Assembly: GCA_943737045.1 (NCBI GenBank)
Contig: CALSFV010000226.1
Location: 744,001-808,000, forward strand
Reading direction: 5' to 3'
Origin: Parapristionchus giblindavisi
Lineage: Eukaryota > Nematoda > Chromadorea > Rhabditida > Diplogasteridae
Length of the DNA stretch: 64,000 nt
Position 1 is the stretch's first letter, and every line of letters starts with the position of its first letter. Below the pieces are notes generated by a model that searched no databases, was not told where the DNA came from, and was given only the letters and a program-made list of their open reading frames with translations. The position numbers and the translations under genes are program-made. Shown piece by piece: positions 47,557 to 59,746 of the stretch.

Positions 47557-49153
47557 TTATCGTTCGTAGAACATGAAGTCCTGAAAAATATGTTTTATAG
47601 GCTTTTCAGTGTCATTGATATATCACGCATTTCACCTAATTGTAAGGATTGACTGATTCATAAGTCAAAAATGTGTAGTACCACTGGATCGTTTTAGAAT
47701 GGTTATATTTTTTTTCTTGAAAAATTTCAAACACAACCATTTTAAGTCTTCCCCTTTCTTTATTTCTTAATAATATTAAAAAAGATACAATTAGAAATGT
47801 CGCTCCAATCAGAGTCGCTTTAGTCTTGATGTCGAGGTCCATTGGTACTGAAAATAATGAGTCTTCTGAAAATCGTTGTTCATTGTTGGAATCGATTCAA
47901 GAAATATTTTGGTGAAGTTTTGCATTTTATAGCGAGAAAAATAGTTTATAAAATAATTTTAAAAATGCATACCAGACATTCCGAAAGTGTCAGCATCACT
48001 GAATAGATCAGTCATCAATCCTTGACTATATCTCGTTATATTTCCAATCACCTGGCCCTCGAGAGTTTGCACCTGGGAGTGCAAAGGTCAGAGATCAAAT
48101 ATCAAAATCTTGTAACAATAAGAGACATACATTGAATACTGGACTGCAGATGTTTGAGCCAATCTTTAGTTGCACCTGAATGATGAAAAATAGAACTAGG
48201 AGATTTGGGGTACGCTATAATCATCTATAATCGAAATATATGGTAAAAAATACACCATAAATAGCGAAATACACGTTCACTCTTCAATTCCATTCTTCCT
48301 ATCTCAACTACGTCTCGCTCAAACCCGTCTGGCATTCGCCTCGCTCCTTTTATATCCCACGAAACGCTCGCCTTCTACACGAGCGCATTGAAATGAAAGA
48401 TGTTCGCATGGTCTAATGGTAACTCGAGTGACTGTCCATCCAGAATTGGGCGCAGGTTCGAATCCCCATTATCATCCGTAATCTCTCTTTCACCCTTATT
48501 GTACTTTCTAAACTAACGTGATCATGAATATTGTAAGGCCAACGATATAGCATTCTATTCTCTAATAGATTCGAAAGCACTTGGAATTCCGCCACGCGGG
48601 TTCTTTTCCCGTTCGCACTTTTATCTATTATTTTCTTTCGAATTTTAAAAGGCGCGCTGTCCCAGGTACTTTTTTGGTGCAGCAACGAACTTTCAACACG
48701 GATTACGGTATTCCGGGCATCTATATTTTTAGAGAAAATTGTTTTTTTTATTCAGGGAGATGTGATCAATCGTCCTGCCTAGCCAGTCACGGAAAAACTC
48801 GAAGGTCCCCTTCTTTAAAGATCAAAGTCCAACGGTAAAGATCAATTATAATTCAAAAACGTAAATTTTGGCATACCTTGTCATTCATGTCTTTCACATA
48901 AAATTCTGGTGAGCACCAGGCTTTCTGCTGCCCGATTGAACCGATCTTCAAAGTGGGAAAAATACAAAAAATAGCAGTAAGTTTTTTATATACGTAGAGG
49001 CCGAAACACCATAGGGCACATTTGCATTGCTAGTTAACTTATTTAATCAAAAAAAATTATATTTAAAGTGCATGCATACTTATTCTTGTACATTTATTAA
49101 TAATATTAATTTAATATAGTGTCAATGTTCTGTTAAAATTAAGTATATTATAA

Positions 49154-49194
<41 letters not shown>

Positions 49195-50865
49195 CAACTA
49201 GACTACTAAGGATAAATGACATACAAGCCTGCCCGGTGGCGCCTCGACGGTCAAGGCGTGCGAGAGATTATTGGGATCTTCACATCGAATGCAGCAAGAG
49301 CAGCAGGCAAACGGGCGCTTGATACGCATTACCTCCTCAATTATTTATAATTTTAGAATACAATTATAATATTATAATACATGTATTATTATCATAGGTC
49401 GAATAGCTAGGTTATCGGTTTTCAAAATCCGGTCAGGTTTTTCGATTTTTGGCATATTTGGCTCAAAATCCGGTCAGGTTTTTCGAGTTAATGTGAAATT
49501 TTGGCTTGAAATCCGGTCAGGCTGGGTACTTTGTAACATACTTTTCGACCTACGATTATTATATAATGCATGATACGGATAAAAGATATAAATACCATTT
49601 ATGTGCTTGCTTTCCACAACATTAAAATTAGAATGTAACACGAAGTTAGAACTTCAGTGAGAAAAGTGAGAAAAAAGGGCCCTATGATAAATAGATAAAT
49701 AAATAAATTGAACCTTTTTGAAGTTGTCCACTATGTGAATGGTGAAGGCGCGACCTTCATTGCAGCTTCCTTGACGATCACACGAGTCTGATTCTTCGAA
49801 CGCGTAATATACCTATCATAGATCAAAGATTAAAGATCAAATATTTAAAAGTTCAAAGACCAAATACCAATACATACCTGTTGTCCGACTTTGTTCCGTA
49901 TGACATATTTATTTTGCGTTTCGTATCCGGTAAAGATCTCGAGCCATTCTTTCTTCTGAAGAAGAAATTATTATGACTCCACTACATAATTAAAGCTCCA
50001 AGCATATTCACTGTCTCAGTGAATGCGTCGTCTCTATAATGGAGGATGTACGTTTCCCGACAAGAGATAGAGTGATTATGATTGAATAAATCCAAACCCC
50101 TAGCTTATTTGATACTATCCCATCTGGCAGATGAGAATCGTGAAATGAGAACCGACTGGATGAGAACCATTTGCATACTTTGTCTATTCATTTTGTTTCT
50201 CATACGCGAACTGATATTATCCTGTCGGTTCGATCAGCGCGAAGAGCAAAATCAGCTCTACTCTGGTATTTTCAAACTAGAAGTTTACTTCTATTTCTCA
50301 CTAGCCGTAGACTTGCAAGTCTACGGCTAGTTAAACGTAAGTTTACTAGAAGTGGTGTATAGCACGATAATGAATATCGTCAAATGTTCTTAAACTTGTA
50401 GTAAACTAGCAGTAAACTACTAGTCCGTGACGTCACGTAAGTAAACTACTAGTTTGGAAATACCAGAGTAGCACCTACTCTGGTATTTCTTCCAATATTT
50501 GCCTTCCAATGAGTGAATAAACCTGTTTGATAATCAGAGTATCTATGAGTCCGAGGTACTCCAATCCTGGAAGTGTCCCTTCAGAATGACTCGGCCTGAT
50601 CATCCACTCTGTATTATCGCCGCCTGAATGAGACAATGATCATTAATGAGAAATTCTAAGCGAGAAGGAAGGGTTTTTGACTCTTCCTTCTCTGCTTAAG
50701 TATTAATATCATTATAAATCTGCATTGCCACAATATGTGTTAGACTGTGGCAACACAACACAGATTTTTAATGGTATTATCACGTAAGAAGTAATAATTA
50801 TAGAATTTATTCAAACCTGATGGAATCTGTCTGTAGGTCGGTTGGGTAGTAATCGGTGGTACCAT
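47557..50865 (-). CDS. Phospholipid scramblase B
   Basis: Complete ten-exon model on the minus strand: 50817-50865, 50523-50623, 49878-49955, 49714-49812, 49225-49335, 48877-48945, 48131-48175, 47973-48072, 47789-47847, 47557-47580; 244 residues. It begins MVPPITTQPTYRQIPS, followed by PGLEYLGLIDTLIIKQ, KYVIRNKVGQQVYYAFEESD, CCSCCIRC, VEAPPGRLIGSI, VQTLEGQVIGNITRYSQ, SDADTFGMS, MDLDIKTKATLIGATFLI and DFMFYER. The Cys cluster is a likely acylation site and the final hydrophobic segment a membrane helix, as in other scramblases. If the last intron is retained, exon 9 would extend to a stop at 47636, but the GT donor after FLI and the conserved DFMFYER exon favour splicing. All residues typical of the family core are present. 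Confidence 0.9.
48402..48478 (+). pseudogene. tRNA-like sequence in a scramblase B intron
   Basis: A-box-like TGGTCTAATGG and B-box-like GGTTCGAATCC are correctly ordered, with a CCATCCAG anticodon-like region between. The acceptor strands pair poorly (gatgttc against tatcatc). Most likely a tRNA-derived SINE head or pseudogene. It lies in the intron between exons 6 and 7. Confidence 0.45.
49153..49191 (+). repeat. ATT trinucleotide microsatellite
   Basis: About twelve uninterrupted att units in the intron between exons 5 and 6 of scramblase B. Gene A lacks it. Confidence 0.95.
50259..50470. mobile_element. MITE with TACTCTGGTATTT ends
   Basis: tactctggtattttcaaact at the left and ctagtttggaaataccagag, then ta, at the right. 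An internal hairpin reads agccgtagacttg against caagtctacggct. A solo end (ctactctggtatttc) follows at 50475-50490. Related to 35682-35893. Lies in intron 2 of scramblase B. Confidence 0.8.
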
Positions 50866-51159
50866 TCTTAAAATAATTTTCATTTGACTTACGGTGAAAA
50901 TATATGTCGGAGAAAATAAATGGCGCAATGAAAATCGATAAAATAAGCGCAAAATGCAATTTCACGCAAGAAAGTGGGCGGGGTCAGAGAATCGCGCCGC
51001 AATGGCGGCAAAGGTGCGGAATTTGTATTGTTGGGACAGTTTTAATTCTGCACAACCGTGTTTCTCGAAAAATTCATGCATATTACTATTATGATTATTA
51101 TAAATATGCGGTTGCGAAAGCACGGAGAAGTAGGATCGCTGAAATCACTTTAAGTGTGT

Positions 51160-51450
51160 TATCTCTCTCAAATCTATCTGTGTTCTTTTTCATGTGTTTT
51201 TCACAGCGTTATCTTTATCTTTTCAGTATCTGAATCATTGATATTGTCCCTTTCCAAGGGTTTCTTAGCGATAAAGTCGAATACACAAATATACAGTACA
51301 TCAGAATCTCCCATTTAACCCCTCGATTTTTTGCGCCTCGAATATGGTATTTAAGACGGTATTTTTTATTTAAGTTTATCTGTCATGGTAAAGCATGGCA
51401 AAGTCTATTAGACATCAACAGTTTCCGTGGTGAATAGGGACTGGTCGGAC
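51160..51450. repeat. Duplicated block upstream of scramblase B
   Basis: cgttatctttatctttt-cagtatctgaatcattgatatt and caaagtctattagacatcaa recur at 61930-62125 with about 85-90 percent identity by eye. Non-coding. Confidence 0.65.
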
Positions 51451-51649
51451 AAGAACCGTGGAATGAGAACAATTTATATTTTATGCGTATAGGAGGCAAG
51501 CGCTAATGAATACACAAATTCTGCAAAATAGGCCTAATAAGTACGACGAATGACGCAGAATTTTTTTCAACCTTATCTTTTGAAAGAAAAATTAAACAGA
51601 TTTTTTGTTGAAAACAAACAGTAAAAATATAGTGGGAGAAATATAATAG

Positions 51650-52600
51650 GGGTGGGCGATAGACACACAAATGTTGGTTGGTGGAGGTCAACGCGAGAAG
51701 AGTGAGGGAAGAAAGAGAGGGTGAGCGAGGTGACGAGAGAGAGAGAGAGTGAGGCAGAGGACGATGGAGAAGATCGAGAATAGAGAATATGACAGGGAGC
51801 TTGTTCCGCAAATGTGCACACTCGCCCCGCCTCCATCCCACGCCCTCCACCTCTACACGTACTCTCTCGTATCTCAACACTCTCTCTCGCTCTTGATGAA
51901 CATAATGGAATAACGACAATAACAACAAAATGGAGTCGAACTAGTTTTATGTTTTCTACCCCACCCCCCCCCAATATGTCAATAACCCCCGTCTAAATAC
52001 CATTCTGCATCCTCTCACAAATCATCTAGCTCGCCTATACTTGCTATAAGAGAGTACCGTCAAAACGAAAGAAAACGACACGAGCAGGACATTATACAGG
52101 AAAATCTCCCATTTTCCCATACATTTAAAAACAAAACCAGTTATATTTCTACTATTCCAAATACTGTGAATTCTGGGCTATGTGACATTATTTATTGACG
52201 ATCAAATCGCACTGAAATTCTCGATTTTCAAAAAACCAATCTAATCTGCCTGCAAGTTTTTCACTTAATCAAGATTTCGGCATACAAATGATTTATTTAT
52301 TTATTGATTTATCATACAAAATAAAGACGTTTCGACAAGTAAAATACGATTGAAATGAAGAAATTTGCACAATGATAAAATAGGGCTCGGACAATGGTAA
52401 TCTGTGAAGATATTCCAGGAGGTTTCAATAACCAAATAAATTATTTCCATACAGAAGATGACACAATGAATTTATGCGAATAATATTCTTTGCAATTTAT
52501 TGTTCATATTAAATAAAATTTGAATTGTTAGGAAGGAAAAAAACGTTGAAATATTGTTGAAATACAATACATTAAAATGTTATACAAACATGAAAACAGT
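51650..52600. other. Non-coding flank of scramblase B with the foldback empty site
   Basis: 51655-51935 is collinear with 44485-44608 plus 46119-46285 of gene A, uninterrupted around 51785. The remainder is AT-rich; 52050-52070 has accgtcaaaacgaaag, a solo end resembling the 29002 element. No gene. Confidence 0.6.
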
Positions 52601-52836
52601 ACATATTAACGTTAAAAGTTAAACAAGTCAAATATTGTCAGGTATAATTTTACAAAGATGTCTTTTCTTATAGTTGAGGTAATTAAAGCCATAGAATTAA
52701 TGCACAATAATTCCGTAAAAATGGCCCTTATTGAAAAGTAGATCGGCTTGATAAGTTTGGCAACTTCTAACATCCAAACGAGATTCAACGAATAACACTT
52801 GAGAAACATTTCCTGTATCCATTGCAATATCGCGCG

Positions 52837-54938
52837 TTACCGTTCATGAAACATGAAGTCCTGGAAAATATTTAAAATTTTAATAAAATTTCTAACACAA
52901 CTTTTTTAGTCTCTCCATTCGTTTCTCTCTTTATAATATTTAAAATATACAATTAGAAATGTCGCTCCAATCAGAGTAGCTTGAGTTTTGATGTCTAGGT
53001 CCTTTGGGACTGAAAGAATCTTTAAATTATCGTTGTTCAAGGTTGTAATCGTGCAATGGGATGATTCTAGATCAAGATACTTTGTGGATCTTTAAGGTGG
53101 GAAAAATTTTTTTTTAAATTTCTTTTTTTTTTAAATAATAAAAATCTGATACTTACCATGCAATCCGAAAGTGTCAGCATCACTGATTATTTCATGAATC
53201 AATCCTCGACTTTGCCACGTTATATCTCCAATCACTTCGCCCTCGAGGGTTTGCACCTGGAAGTTCAAAGATCAAAGATCAAATATCAAAGATCAAAGAA
53301 GAAAATCACATTGAAGTTACAGCCGCAGCAATCGTCCGAACCAATCTTCAGCCGCGCCTGAAGAATGAAAAAGATTAAAGATCAAAGGCCAAAGATCAAT
53401 GATCAATTTGATTTCACAACGTAAATTTTGGCATACACGTAATTGCTATCTTTCACGTAGAATCCCGGTGTGCACCATGTTCTCCGCTGCTCGATCGAAC
53501 CGATCTTGAATGTGGGAACAGTACAGAACTACACAGTAAGCTCGAATCATATTTTTAGATGATAAATATGCTACTGTCTATATCATTATTCAATACATAA
53601 ACAACGAGAGGCACTCTTTGAAAAGCGCGGTTTCTTTTTTATGAAAAAATGTCAATGGTCTTATAATTTCAAATTTAATACAAAGGAAAATTGCATACAA
53701 GCCTGCCCGGTGGTGCCTCGACGGTCAAAGGTTGCGAGAAGATCGAACCGGGATAGGCACAGCAACAGCAGAAAGAGCAGCATGATAACGGGCGCTTGAT
53801 GCGCATCACCTCCTCAATTACATTTTTATGATCAAAGGAAATACCATTAAACATGGTGGCCCGCGAATGTTCAGATTAATCACTACACCCCTCTTGTGCG
53901 AATGCAATTGATATGCGACTAGTTAGCGCAGCCATTCATCTATCCCATAGCGCAGTGGCAAACGTTCAGACTCGTTACCAGTTTGACGCAAGTTCGAAAC
54001 CTATTGCCGAATTTCCTCAATTTTCAAAAAGCGCGCCCTTCCCTGAACCAGCCTGATGGTTCATTTATGTTTCTTGCGATCAATAGACTAACTCAGCACG
54101 AAATAAATAGTGTACTGTATGTAGAATAACTTTCGCTACCTTTCTGTCTTCACAGTTTGTTCACGAAAATGGGACACCACCTTTAACCTGGGAATTTTTT
54201 CCGCATCATTTAAATTGTATTTTAATGCGAAATCCTTCAGTGGGAAAAAAGAACTCACGTTCAAAGACACACCCCAAGCTAATTTGAAAATCTCCGCTCT
54301 GGCTACACTCTCTCGTTTTCTTTGTCTACACGAGGATGTTACCAGAGCGGAAAGTAAAATTAGTTCGAGGTGTGCCTTTAAGTTTAATGTATAAGGTGCG
54401 AGTGAATTTTAGGACAAATTTTAACAAATACAAATAGATACCTGTTGTCCGACTTCGTTCCTTATGACATATTTATTTTGCGTTTCGTAGCCGGTAAAGA
54501 TCTCGAGCCATTCATTCTTCTGAAGAAGATATTGTTATGTTATTTATCAAGCAACTCCACTATAAAATTAAGTGATGTTTCAAACTTATTTACTGTCTCG
54601 GTGAATGCGTGGTCTCCATTATCGAGATTTGGATGTATATTTCTCGACAAATGATAGTGATTATGCTAGATTAAATATACCTGTTCGATAATCAGAGTAT
54701 CTATGAGCCCTAGGTACTCCAATCCTGGAGGCGTCCCTCTGGAAGAACTCGGCTTGAGCATCCATTCTGAACTATCACATTCTGAGTGAGGCAATGTGGA
54801 TAACTTTAATGACACTCCAGAATGTGGCAATTCTGATTTTTTAAAGTAATAATATAAATAGATCAATAATTTAATATATTTATTCTAACCTGAAGATGCC
54901 TGCGAGTATGTTGGTTGTGTAGTGAAACGTGATGGCAT
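52837..54938 (-). CDS. Phospholipid scramblase C, exon 4 missing
   Basis: Minus-strand exons: 54890-54938, 54681-54781, 54442-54519, then no exon 4, 53699-53812, 53439-53504, 53310-53357, 53157-53256, 52951-53009, 52837-52860. The start reads MPSRFTTQPTYSQASS. Also present are PPGLEYLGLIDTLIIEQ, KYVIRNEVGQQ, CCSFCCCC, VEAPPGRLIGSIEQRRTWC, KIGSDDCCGCNFN, DADTFGL, LDIKTQATLIGATFLI and DFMFHER. The 33-codon exon 4 (VYYAFEESD...NFNK) is absent from the intron, which instead holds a tRNA-like repeat and a MITE. Because exon 4 is phase 0 at both ends, skipping it keeps the frame and yields 212 residues. The lost segment is part of the conserved scramblase core barrel, so activity is doubtful. Confidence 0.86.
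53945..54015 (+). pseudogene. tRNA-like sequence where scramblase C exon 4 should be
   Basis: TAGCGCAGTGG (A box) and AGTTCGAAACC (B box) are spaced as in a tRNA, but stems are imperfect and no 3' CCA-type acceptor partner pairs well. Probably a tRNA-derived repeat. Confidence 0.42.
54262..54382. mobile_element. Palindromic MITE in the exon-4 gap of scramblase C
   Basis: caaagacacaccccaagcta and ttgaaaatctccgctctgg at the left, accagagcggaaagtaaaat and ttcgaggtgtgccttta at the right. Same family as 34001 and 39571. Confidence 0.78.
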
Positions 54939-55217
54939 TCTTCAATTAGTTTTAAATTGAGGTAAAATTGTTGTTGTCGGGGAAAAGAAATATCGCAAAG
55001 AAAAGGAGTCGAAGAATATTTTTTTTGGAATTAGTGGATGATTCTGCACTATTACAGGTTAATAAAAATGTCTTCGAGTATGTATTAGATACATACTTGA
55101 ACTATTGTACAATATTTGTGATAACAATAATCAGTGGCGGTTCTATTGAAGAAGGTCAACACCACTGAATTCCGTTGTCTAGAACCACTGGCCGAAACAG
55201 CGGTGCTTAATTAGTTA

Positions 55218-56156
55218 CCGGGTGGGGATTAATTATTGACACACCGTAAAAACGGAATATCTTGTTTCAAAAAAATCGAGTTCCGTTCAAATATTTACCA
55301 GATAATCTTCAATCATCTAGGAATACAGTAAAACAGTCATTGTTCGATTCAACCTCCATTGGGCTTGATGACGTCCTTGAGACGGGAGGGGTTCGCCTCT
55401 CTCACTGTACGCAGGTACGTGGTGTTCATTTTCGACCACTCCTTCTCCAAGGGTTTTTTCAGGGGCTCCATCTTTGTGCGGGGAGTAGTGCAGGACCTAT
55501 CCTCCAAGGTGCCCCAGGCTGAGTAGACCAGGGGCTGAGATCGGGATTGGAGGCAGCCAATAATCTCCTCGGATGAATTCGGAAAACTGCTCCTTTCACC
55601 GCGCCTTAACTATCTTTACCTTATAAACTGGCGTTCCATCCTGCTCGGAGGTCCACGAGCAGTTTCCGAAGTGGGAACGGCTCCAGGCGAGCTATGAGTC
55701 CTTGACTATCTTCCCTAGACACTCCTTGTTGATCTTGGCGCCCGGATTAACAAAAATATTTACGGGGGCGAGAATCCCTGCCCAAACCGTTAGTTTTTAG
55801 GGATTTGGAGGTGGTATGGACAATCCGACCATTGTAGTTAGCAACCTGGGAGTCCGTAGTAAGCACTCGGTGACTTTGGGTAGCTTCTCATCGGCTATAG
55901 GCGGCTTGCACGATGAATAGCTTCTCATCGAAGAACACGAATATGAGGGTCTGCACTACCGCGTACAATGAGAGAGGCGTACCCCTCCCTTATCAAAGAC
56001 GTCATCAAACCAAATGGAGGCAGAATCGGAGGAATGATTGTTTTATTGTATTCCTAGATGATTGAAGATTATCTGGTAAGTATTTGAACGGAACTCGATT
56101 TTTTGGAAAAAAAATATTCCGTTTTTACAGTGTGTCAATAATTAATCCCCACCCTG
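55218..56156 (-). mobile_element. Mariner/Tc1-superfamily remnant
   Basis: TIRs are cggggtggggattaattattgacacac-like: ggtggggattaattattgac at the left and gtcaataattaatccccacc at the right, flanked by TA (55216-55217, 56157-56158). Pairing continues through gtaaaaacggaat and beyond. Minus-strand frames give transposase pieces with stops and frameshifts, including NPGAKINKECLGKIVK and SQPLVYSAWGTLED-type sequence, which fits the DDE region of IS630/mariner enzymes. Length 939 bp is shorter than an intact element. It lies upstream of scramblase C. Confidence 0.78.
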
Positions 56157-56329
56157 TATATATTGTATGTTAGGTAATAATAATAGAGTCCATTTGCATG
56201 CTTTTGATAATACAGTTCATATTTATTCGTGGCGCTGGTTATGTCATACAAATATTGTTCTGCTATTGCGAAACACATGATATTTACGCTAGGGCTAAAG
56301 CGCGCAGTGAAACAGATGCTTGGCGTGTA

Positions 56330-56690
56330 ATGAAATCAATAGTATGAGGGACATGATTAAAGGAAGTTGGGTCTGGCCAGTGTTGAACATAGGAGCTTAT
56401 TATAGAAAGAATCGGTTACTGAAATAGACTGACTACGTCAGAATGGGAATTCCACTCTTACGAAATATGATAAGAATAGAAGGAGCAGATGACGTAGAGA
56501 AGCGAAAACTCGATAAACACACGTGCACGAAAAGAGAGAGAATGTAGAGGGAAGAGTAGACTAGAGATGAGAGTGTGCGGAGAAACGAGACACTGCGACT
56601 CTCACTTCTGGGTGGCAATAGGGAGCCGGGTGCATTCGAATCATTTTGATTCATCGAAGGGGTAGTTTGTCTCCCATGTCTAGCAAACGT
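56330..56690. repeat. Upstream block shared by scramblases C and D
   Basis: ggagcagatgacgtagagaa, aaactcgat, cgtgcacgaaa and agagagaatg recur at 59935-60260 upstream of gene D. This pairs C with D, as the other flank block pairs A with B. Confidence 0.7.
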
Positions 56691-57517
56691 TACAGTATTC
56701 TTTCTTTCTCGTACCAGTTGTAGAAGTACATGAATACGGAACCCTACTGTGCAATATCAGTGGAAAGATATTGTCGAAGAGGAAGTTCTAATAAATATTT
56801 AACTTTTTATGAGAAGTTCAAAAATAATGATGAATAAGCAATGAATCTGACACAGACACGATATCCATGACTGTCCTTATTTTGATTTCTCTGTCGATGC
56901 TTCACCATAACTTTTTTTAATAAAAATGACACACCGAGCTAATTTGAAACTCTCCGCTCACACTATCTAACTTTGTTTTCTGCGAGAGTTCCGAATAAAC
57001 CATTTTGTCTGCAATTCATTTTTTTACATAAAATGAATTTTGCCTGGCAGGAGAAAGTTCTTGAAAAAAAATCCGAAAACTGCTTTTGATTTTCCATTAA
57101 TCAAAGTTATGCATTTAACTATATTAAATATTATACTTCAACAAACTGTGTTAGATTAGCATAATATAAATAACATTATAGATTTTTTAATAACAGTAAT
57201 GGTTTACATAATGTGAACAAAAACAATATCAAAACTAGTAAAAACTATACTAACTAGCTTTACATTAGTCTAGAAAAATTAATTTATTTAAAAAAAAGCT
57301 GTTATATATCCGAAATGTCTTTCATAATTATTTGTTCTGCAGTAATGTCAAATAAATACATATTTATCGATTCATATACTATAAGTAAAATAAGAGTTCA
57401 AATATAATAAGATATGAGCTAAGCAAGTATTTTCTTCTCGTCTTATGAACACATGCAAGCTGTGGAAATTAGAGCCAAAGAATGAATGATCAAAAAATCC
57501 GTAAAAATTTCCATTAT
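56690..57517. other. AT-rich non-coding interval
   Basis: A half copy of the palindromic MITE lies at about 56930-56990 (acaccgagctaatttgaaac, tctccgctc). The remaining sequence is AT-rich with no gene-like signal. Confidence 0.6.
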
Positions 57518-57620
57518 CGAAAAGTAGATCGCCATTGCAAGTTGGACATCTTTAAGCAACCAAACGAAGCTAAACAAATATCGCATGTGAAACATTTCCT
57601 GTATCCATTGGAATATCGCG

Positions 57621-59746
57621 CTATCGTTCGAAACACATGAAGTCCTGAAAAAAATGTAAAAAATATATTTCAGTGTCAGTGCTATGTAATGCAGAAGAAT
57701 TTTTAAAAAAAGATACAATTAGAAATGTCGCTCCAATCAGAGTCGCTTTAATGTTGATGTCGAGGTCCATTGGGACTGAAAATACTATGTCTTATAAAAA
57801 TGAAAAAAATGCTCAAGGTTGGAATCGTTCAAAAGAATCTGCATCTCAAGACATCCTTTGCACTTTTTAAGAAAGAAAAATAGTTAAAAAATCATATTAC
57901 AATAATGAAAAAAGCGTACCACACAATTCGAAAGTGTCAGCGTCACTGAATGCCGAATGAATCAGTCCTGGACATTGCCTCGTTATATCTCCAACCACTT
58001 CGCCCTCGAGAGTTTGTACCTAGCAGTTCAAAGATCAAAGATCAAAGATCATAGATCAAGAGTCAAAGAAATATACATTGAAATAAGAGTCAAAGCATGC
58101 TGGCAGGCAGCAGTCGTCCGTACCAATCATCAATTGCGCCTGAAGAATGAAAACGATTTAAGATAGGAGCCAAAGGTCAATGATCAATAATACTTTACAA
58201 CGGAAATTTTTACATACCTCACCGTTCATGTCTTTCAGATAGAATCCCGGTGCGCACCACGTTCTCCGCTGCTCGATTGAACCGATCTTTAAAGGGAGCG
58301 TAACCTCTCTCAATAGCCTCTTCATTGCACACACTATTTCTCTGTTCTCTAACAACGAGATAGTACTGCCCGTCGAAGAGACCATTGAGTGAGGTTACGC
58401 ACCCTTTAAAATGGGAAAATACAGCAGGGAACAGTAAGTTACATGAAAACATAATTTGATGGTCTGTTAATTTCAATACTACTCTTTCATTTTTCAATGC
58501 ATATATCAACGAGGGGTACTTTGTTTGGAGACATAGACTCTTGAGAAAGAATGGTTTTTTAAAGGTAGAAGAGAAAAACGAAAAACATACCAGATTACCC
58601 GGTGGTGCCTCGACGGTCAAGGTTTGCGAGCAGAAAGAGCCAGGATCGGCACAACAACAGCAGCCAGAGCACCAGGCTGGAGGGCGGTCGATAAGCATTA
58701 CCTCCTCAAGCACATTATTAGGAGCAAAGATGCACTAATTGTAAATCCGGGAATGCTTATTGAAATTAGAATGTTATACGAAATCAGAACTGCAGTGAGG
58801 AAAAAAATGAGATCGCGTTACGTATGTTTTAGGTATAAGGAGCAAGTCGAATTTCAATGAAATTGAACCTTATTGAAGTTGTCAACTATGTGTATGGTGA
58901 AGCCGCGATTGCCCTTGCAGCATTGACGCTCGAACGCGTCTGATTCTTCGAACGCGTAATATACCTGACACAGATCAAAGACTAAATATCAAAGAGTAAA
59001 GATCAAAGATCAAAGATTAGTATTCAAAGACCAAATACCAATACGCACTTGTTGTCCGACTTTGTTCCTGATAACGTAGCGATTTTGCGTTTCGAAGCCG
59101 CTAAAGATCTCAAGCCATTCTTTCTTCTGAAGAGGATATTGCTATGATATTTATCAATTTCCCCATAAAATTAAGTAATGTTCCAAGCTAATTCATTGTT
59201 TTGGCAAATGCGTGGTCTTCATAACCGAGATTCGGATGCACATTTCTCGGCAAATTATACAGTGATTGGTGAATTAAATTTACCTGTTTGATAATCAGAG
59301 TATCAATGAGCCCGAGGTACTCCAAGCCTGGTGGTGTCCCTCCAGAAGCACTCGGCTTGATCATCCACTCTGTACCATCGCATTCTAAAAGAGAATAAAT
59401 GAATATATAATGTACAATTATTAGTTTGCATGCACATTAGATTTAAATTTGTAAAATGCAAACTTTATTATATTAATAATTGTGCTTCATTGTGTTTCGG
59501 CCGCTTCGTCTAGACACCACAAAGTGTTGCCTGGTGTCGCGTTCATCTTTAGTACACAATATCAGGTTTTTCTAGAAAATTTGCGAATTCTAAGCAAGAA
59601 TCAAGACACCTTTTATGATATTCCAGAATGTGGCAACACTGATTTTTGGTAATAATACGAATATCGTTATAAATATGACATTTATTCAAACCTGATTGTG
59701 AGGGTGTCTGCTCATATGTCGGTTGTTTAGTGATAGGTGATGTCAT
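57621..59746 (-). CDS. Phospholipid scramblase D
   Basis: Complete ten-exon model on the minus strand: 59692-59746, 59284-59384, 59049-59126, 58869-58964, 58591-58704, 58218-58286, 58077-58139, 57920-58019, 57717-57775, 57621-57644; 252 residues. It starts MTSPITKQPTYEQTPSQS. The core has PPGLEYLGLIDTLIIKQ, YVIRNKVGQQVYYAFEESD, the Cys cluster CSGCCCCADPGSFC, VEAPPGNLIGSIEQRRTWC, IGTDDCCLPAC, DADTFEL in the Ca2+-site-like segment, MDLDINIKATLIGATFLI and DFMCFER. With the longest Cys region and a CC pair in exon 7 it is nearest to the usual scramblase form. A MITE sits directly at the exon 6 acceptor. It is likely membrane-associated through the C-terminal helix and acylated cysteines, as known for the family. 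Confidence 0.9.
58294..58404. mobile_element. MITE at the exon 6 splice acceptor of scramblase D
   Basis: The element has inverted ends (gggagcgtaacctctctcaa and agtgaggttacgcaccc) flanked by tttaaa on both sides (58288-58293, 58405-58410). Genes A, B and C lack it. Inner inverted words caatagcctcttc and gaagagaccattg complete the hairpin. Confidence 0.8.

Noticed and set aside
47636..47842. A C-terminal extension of scramblase B beyond FLI (RNKERGRLKMVVF...)
   Set aside because: All four paralogues have a GT donor directly after GATFLI and a short downstream exon DFMxxER that matches the usual scramblase ending, so the extension is intron.
54666..54866. 66-codon frame reading through scramblase C exon 2
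   Set aside because: Only 54681-54781 is exon; the rest is intron read-through.
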